DNA of 64,000 nt from an uncultured Chitinophagaceae bacterium. GTDB taxonomy: Bacteria; Bacteroidota; Bacteroidia; Chitinophagales; Chitinophagaceae. The notes under the pieces were generated by a model. That model made no database searches. It worked only from the letters and a program-made list of their open reading frames with translations, and was not told the DNA's origin. The stretch covers positions 1-64,000 of the forward strand of contig CALCII010000003.1 of NCBI GenBank assembly GCA_937907395.1, read 5' to 3'. The position numbers and the translations under genes are program-made. Below, in pieces: positions 61,345-64,000 of the stretch (its first letter is position 1; each line of letters begins with the position of its first letter).

Positions 61345-61688
61345 TGTGCCGTTGTTTTAATGTGTGAACCAATTAATAACTACTGACGCTAACGATACTG
61401 AACTGATAACCTTACTAAACTTAACTGTGATGCTAACTTAACTTTGATACGGACGTTGAAAACGAATGATTACCGGCCACCTGGAAAAAAACTCTGTGAG
61501 GCAGTTGGTTGCCGGCATATAAAAGACAGGGCAAAGATAAGGGTTTGGTAAACAAATAACAGAATTACATAATACAGACGATCTATTGACAGGAACGCCT
61601 CCTGAATGGATTTTTCGTACAAAACAATCATTCAACAAACCTTTTCAATACGGCTCACCTCTTTATCTTGCAGCCTCATTTATAATTT
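61345..61688. other. intergenic gap between the 82-aa gene and the barrel-protein gene
   Basis: This divergent gap of 344 bases holds no reading frame I believe. Bases about 61370-61440 are a low-complexity run of CTAA/AACT words, which may be the mRNA leader of the small gene. No clean TAnnTTTG box is seen; TATCTTGC at 61662-61669 is the nearest match for the rightward gene. Confidence 0.4.
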
Positions 61689-62255
61689 ATGAAATCTATC
61701 TTTTTTGTCTTCGTATGTATGTTGTTGCTGGCACACACAGTTGATGCCCAGAAAAAATCCACAAACAAACCTGTCCGTTTCCTGCTTGGTGGAGCATTGG
61801 AGTTTGGCGGAGATAAAGTAGCCGAAGTATTTTTTACTGATGGCAGCACACAATCTCTCACAGCCGGACAAGGAGGCACACTCTTTGCAGGAGCACAGTT
61901 TCGCCTGAATAAAAAAGAAACGTTTTTTCTTCGCTCTAGTATTGGTATCAAATACCTCACAACAAAAGCAGATAATGCACATATCCGTCTCACCCGCATT
62001 CCTCTTCAGGTAACTGCCAACTACATGCCAGTGAAGAAACTACGTTTGGCTGCCGGTATGGTTACTCACCAGGCTATTCGCCTCAATTTTGATGGAATTG
62101 GTGAGAACAAAAAATTCACATCTGTCCCAGGTATTGTTTTGGAAGCCGGATATGGTGTATTTGGTTTGTCATATACATTCATGACGTATCAAGATCCTTC
62201 CAACGCTTCCTATATCGCCAATAATTTTGGGATTACTGTTTCAGGTGTGTTTTAA
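61689..62255 (+). CDS. small outer-membrane beta-barrel protein
   Basis: 188 residues with a signal peptide (1-20, VDAQ). The mature chain alternates hydrophobic and polar residues (VRFLLGGALEFGG, FFLRSSIGIKYLTT, AGYGVFGLSYTFMTY) and ends in phenylalanine (FGITVSGVF), as expected for an eight-strand barrel of the OmpA/porin-like beta-barrel class. Role unknown. A strong terminator follows. Confidence 0.75.
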   Translation: MKSIFFVFVCMLLLAHTVDAQKKSTNKPVRFLLGGALEFGGDKVAEVFFTDGSTQSLTAGQGGTLFAGAQFRLNKKETFFLRSSIGIKYLTTKADNAHIRLTRIPLQVTANYMPVKKLRLAAGMVTHQAIRLNFDGIGENKKFTSVPGIVLEAGYGVFGLSYTFMTYQDPSNASYIANNFGITVSGVF

Positions 62256-62303
62256 TAAAACAGGGTAAGTGCTCTTTCATTAACAGATTAATTACTTTAT
62301 CTA

Positions 62304-62342
62304 AATAAAAAATCCGGAGTGTTCAACTCCGGATTTTTTCTT
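62304..62342. terminator. bidirectional terminator after the barrel-protein gene
   Basis: AATCCGGAGT (62311-62320), loop GTTCA, ACTCCGGATT (62326-62335), a perfect ten-pair stem with A-run before and T-run after. It serves both converging genes. Confidence 0.9.
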
Positions 62343-62360
62343 GAATCGTTTGTTCCTCTA

Positions 62361-64000
62361 TCAATACACTGTAATCGTCTGCAATTCCCTTTGATTCTTT
62401 TTATTACGAAACTCCATTACATAGATACCGGAAGGAAGTGAAGGCAATACCACTGCCTGCTGCATCGAAAAAGAATTAAAAACAGGAATAGCATACCGCT
62501 TGCCATCAGCCCCGTAAATAGCTGTGACGGCAGTTGCATTTTTCACCAATAAGGTTCCTGTACTCCGCACCGGATTGGGAAACACACTGATCGTCTTTTC
62601 AACAATGAATGAAGATACAGGTGTGGGAATCGTAGTATTCACTATGCGGTGTGCATAGATATCATTGGCAACTCCTCCCCTTTTATCTTCCCATGCTATA
62701 ATGGCGCCAAAGTCACCATCAGAAGTAATGGCAGCATACTGTTGATCATCGGCAGCACCAGCAACAATCGCTCCATTAAGAGCCAAAACAGGTGTTCCGT
62801 CTGCTATCACATGCTGTACATATATATCGTTGGTTCCGTTCCGGTTATCGAACCAGGTAAAAAACGCACCGTTCATTCCGTCGGACACTAATTTATACCA
62901 TTGCTGACTGGTTGGTACTGTACAAATGGCTAAACCATTGCTCGTCCATAAAGAAGCACCAGTTCCATCGATGCGTTGTGCATATACATCACGAACGGAA
63001 AAGTCAATTCCGTTCCTGTAGTCGAGCCAGAACAATATGGCACCTCCACTCTGATCAGCAATTAATTCGGGCTGCGACTGCAGATTAGATGCATTGGAAA
63101 CCACCACACCGTTAGCGGTCCACTGTGTTACTCCTGATGTATTGATTCGTTGTGCATATACATCGGAATTACCACTACGGGTATCTTCCCATGAAATGAT
63201 CGCCCCGGCAGAACCATCGCTAACAATTCGGGCTGTGCCTTTAAATCCACTGGCCGTACATATTGCTACTCCGTTCACCGTCCACTGCGGAACCCCCAGC
63301 GCATCTATACGCTGTGCATAAACATTGTAAGTTCCACTTCGGTTATCCAGCCAGGTTAGCAGTATGGAGTTGCTGCCATCTGTAATCAGCTGAGGGTCGA
63401 TCTGGTAGCTGGAAGCATTACAAACTGCAATTCCGTTGGCTGTCCATGCAAAAGTTCCATTTGAATTAATCAGTTGAGCAAAAATGTCGGAATTGGTAGT
63501 TCCATTGCGGTCATCACCCCATACCACTACTGCCCCGCCGGTGCCAAAAGCCACCAGGCGTGGTGAACGCTGATTGGTATTGTTCGTACATACGGCAACA
63601 CCATTGGCAACCCATTGAACCTCACCTGCTGCATTAATTTTCTGAGCGAAAATATCGGTATTGGTATAAGATACATCGTTGCGGTAATCCGTCCAGGTAA
63701 TCACTGCTCCTCCGGATCCATCGCTGATCACTATTGGAAAAAACTGGTCACCGGTGGCTGTGCATATGGGTACCCCGTTTGCAGCCCATTGCGCCACACC
63801 TGATACATTCAGCCGCTGGGCATAGATATCATAATTGCCGGAGCGGTTATCAGACCACACAACAATGGCACCACCGGAACCATCGGGCACAATAGCTGTA
63901 TTCGTTTGGTCACCTCCAATGGTACAAACAGCTGTGTTAACAGTGACATCGGTACTCCACTGCGCAAATCCGGAAAGAAAACTGAAAGAGAATAAAAGTG
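62361..64000 (-). CDS. type IX-secreted repeat protein (5' end outside window)
   Basis: The frame is open to the right edge. From the edge it reads LLFSFSFLSGFAQWSTDV, the end of a signal peptide, so only a few codons are missing. Eight repeats of about 50 residues follow, each with DG-x-GGA-x-x-x-W-x-D-x-R and DIYAQR (WSDNR, WTDYR, WGDDR, WLDNR, WEDTR, WLDYR, WFDNR, WEDKR); they suggest a beta-propeller. The last 80 residues are a type IX secretion sorting domain (FPNPVRSTGTLLV, then SGIYVMEFRNKKNQRE). A surface or secreted protein, perhaps binding a polymer; its target is unknown. Confidence 0.85.
   Translation of the reverse strand, partial: LLFSFSFLSGFAQWSTDVTVNTAVCTIGGDQTNTAIVPDGSGGAIVVWSDNRSGNYDIYAQRLNVSGVAQWAANGVPICTATGDQFFPIVISDGSGGAVITWTDYRNDVSYTNTDIFAQKINAAGEVQWVANGVAVCTNNTNQRSPRLVAFGTGGAVVVWGDDRNGTTNSDIFAQLINSNGTFAWTANGIAVCNASSYQIDPQLITDGSNSILLTWLDNRSGTYNVYAQRIDALGVPQWTVNGVAICTASGFKGTARIVSDGSAGAIISWEDTRSGNSDVYAQRINTSGVTQWTANGVVVSNASNLQSQPELIADQSGGAILFWLDYRNGIDFSVRDVYAQRIDGTGASLWTSNGLAICTVPTSQQWYKLVSDGMNGAFFTWFDNRNGTNDIYVQHVIADGTPVLALNGAIVAGAADDQQYAAITSDGDFGAIIAWEDKRGGVANDIYAHRIVNTTIPTPVSSFIVEKTISVFPNPVRSTGTLLVKNATAVTAIYGADGKRYAIPVFNSFSMQQAVVLPSLPSGIYVMEFRNKKNQRELQTITVY

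Noticed and set aside
62640..63900. CRISPR-like or satellite array
   Set aside because: The periodicity is at protein level with divergent DNA copies of about 150 bases inside one open frame; no direct repeats with unique spacers.

Overview
The window comes from a Bacteroidota chromosome, most likely of the Chitinophagaceae/Chitinophagales type. The evidence is a full complex I operon in Bacteroidota order with a short NuoG, two TonB genes of the Bacteroidota kind, secreted proteins with type IX C-terminal sorting domains, a primary sigma factor starting MRQLKITKS, DUF6443/RHS proteins, and promoters of the Bacteroidota TAnnTTTG type. No tRNA, rRNA or CRISPR array was recognised. Apart from two AT-rich insertions, base composition is even, a little above 40% GC where counted.

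Layout: 1-6911 is a leftward RHS-type surface/secretion cluster (coiled-coil plus beta-barrel protein, 1378-aa YD-repeat protein, small secreted protein, DUF6443 protein running off the left edge). 7226-8605 is mnmE. 8722-11769 is exbB-exbD-exbD-tonB. A large zinc metalloprotease (12058-14601) and an ABC permease follow. 16002-30191 is the leftward nuoA-N operon, with an extra small membrane gene between nuoE and nuoF and an inverted-repeat-bounded, frameshifted GxxExxY gene between nuoF and nuoG. 30289-34041 is a tonB, small membrane protein, PstS-like, TPR operon. 34143-36133 holds a tyrosine phosphatase and hisS, the latter with an AT-rich in-frame insertion.

36212-46128 is mostly housekeeping: thiolase, rlmN, two pseudouridine synthases, dinB, rimM, rpsP, ffh and a DUF2975/XRE pair. 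46353-56476 holds glycosyltransferases, a thioredoxin-like protein, the primary sigma factor, a START-domain protein, an LptF/G-type permease, an exported superoxide dismutase and an M20 dipeptidase.

56602-58517 is an AT-rich islet with an ApeA-like HEPN protein, the best defence-system candidate here, and a small unrecognised gene upstream on the same strand. The right end carries a type IX-secreted polysaccharide deacetylase, an RRM RNA-binding protein, a small conserved gene, a beta-barrel protein and a repeat-rich type IX-secreted protein cut by the right edge.

The most noteworthy points are the HEPN islet, the GxxExxY unit with 37-bp terminal inverted repeats inside nuo, self-complementary spacers between nuo genes, a 21% GC insertion in hisS, a set of genes whose -7 promoter box ends 4-5 bases before the start codon (likely leaderless mRNAs), and a symmetric divergent promoter at dinB.
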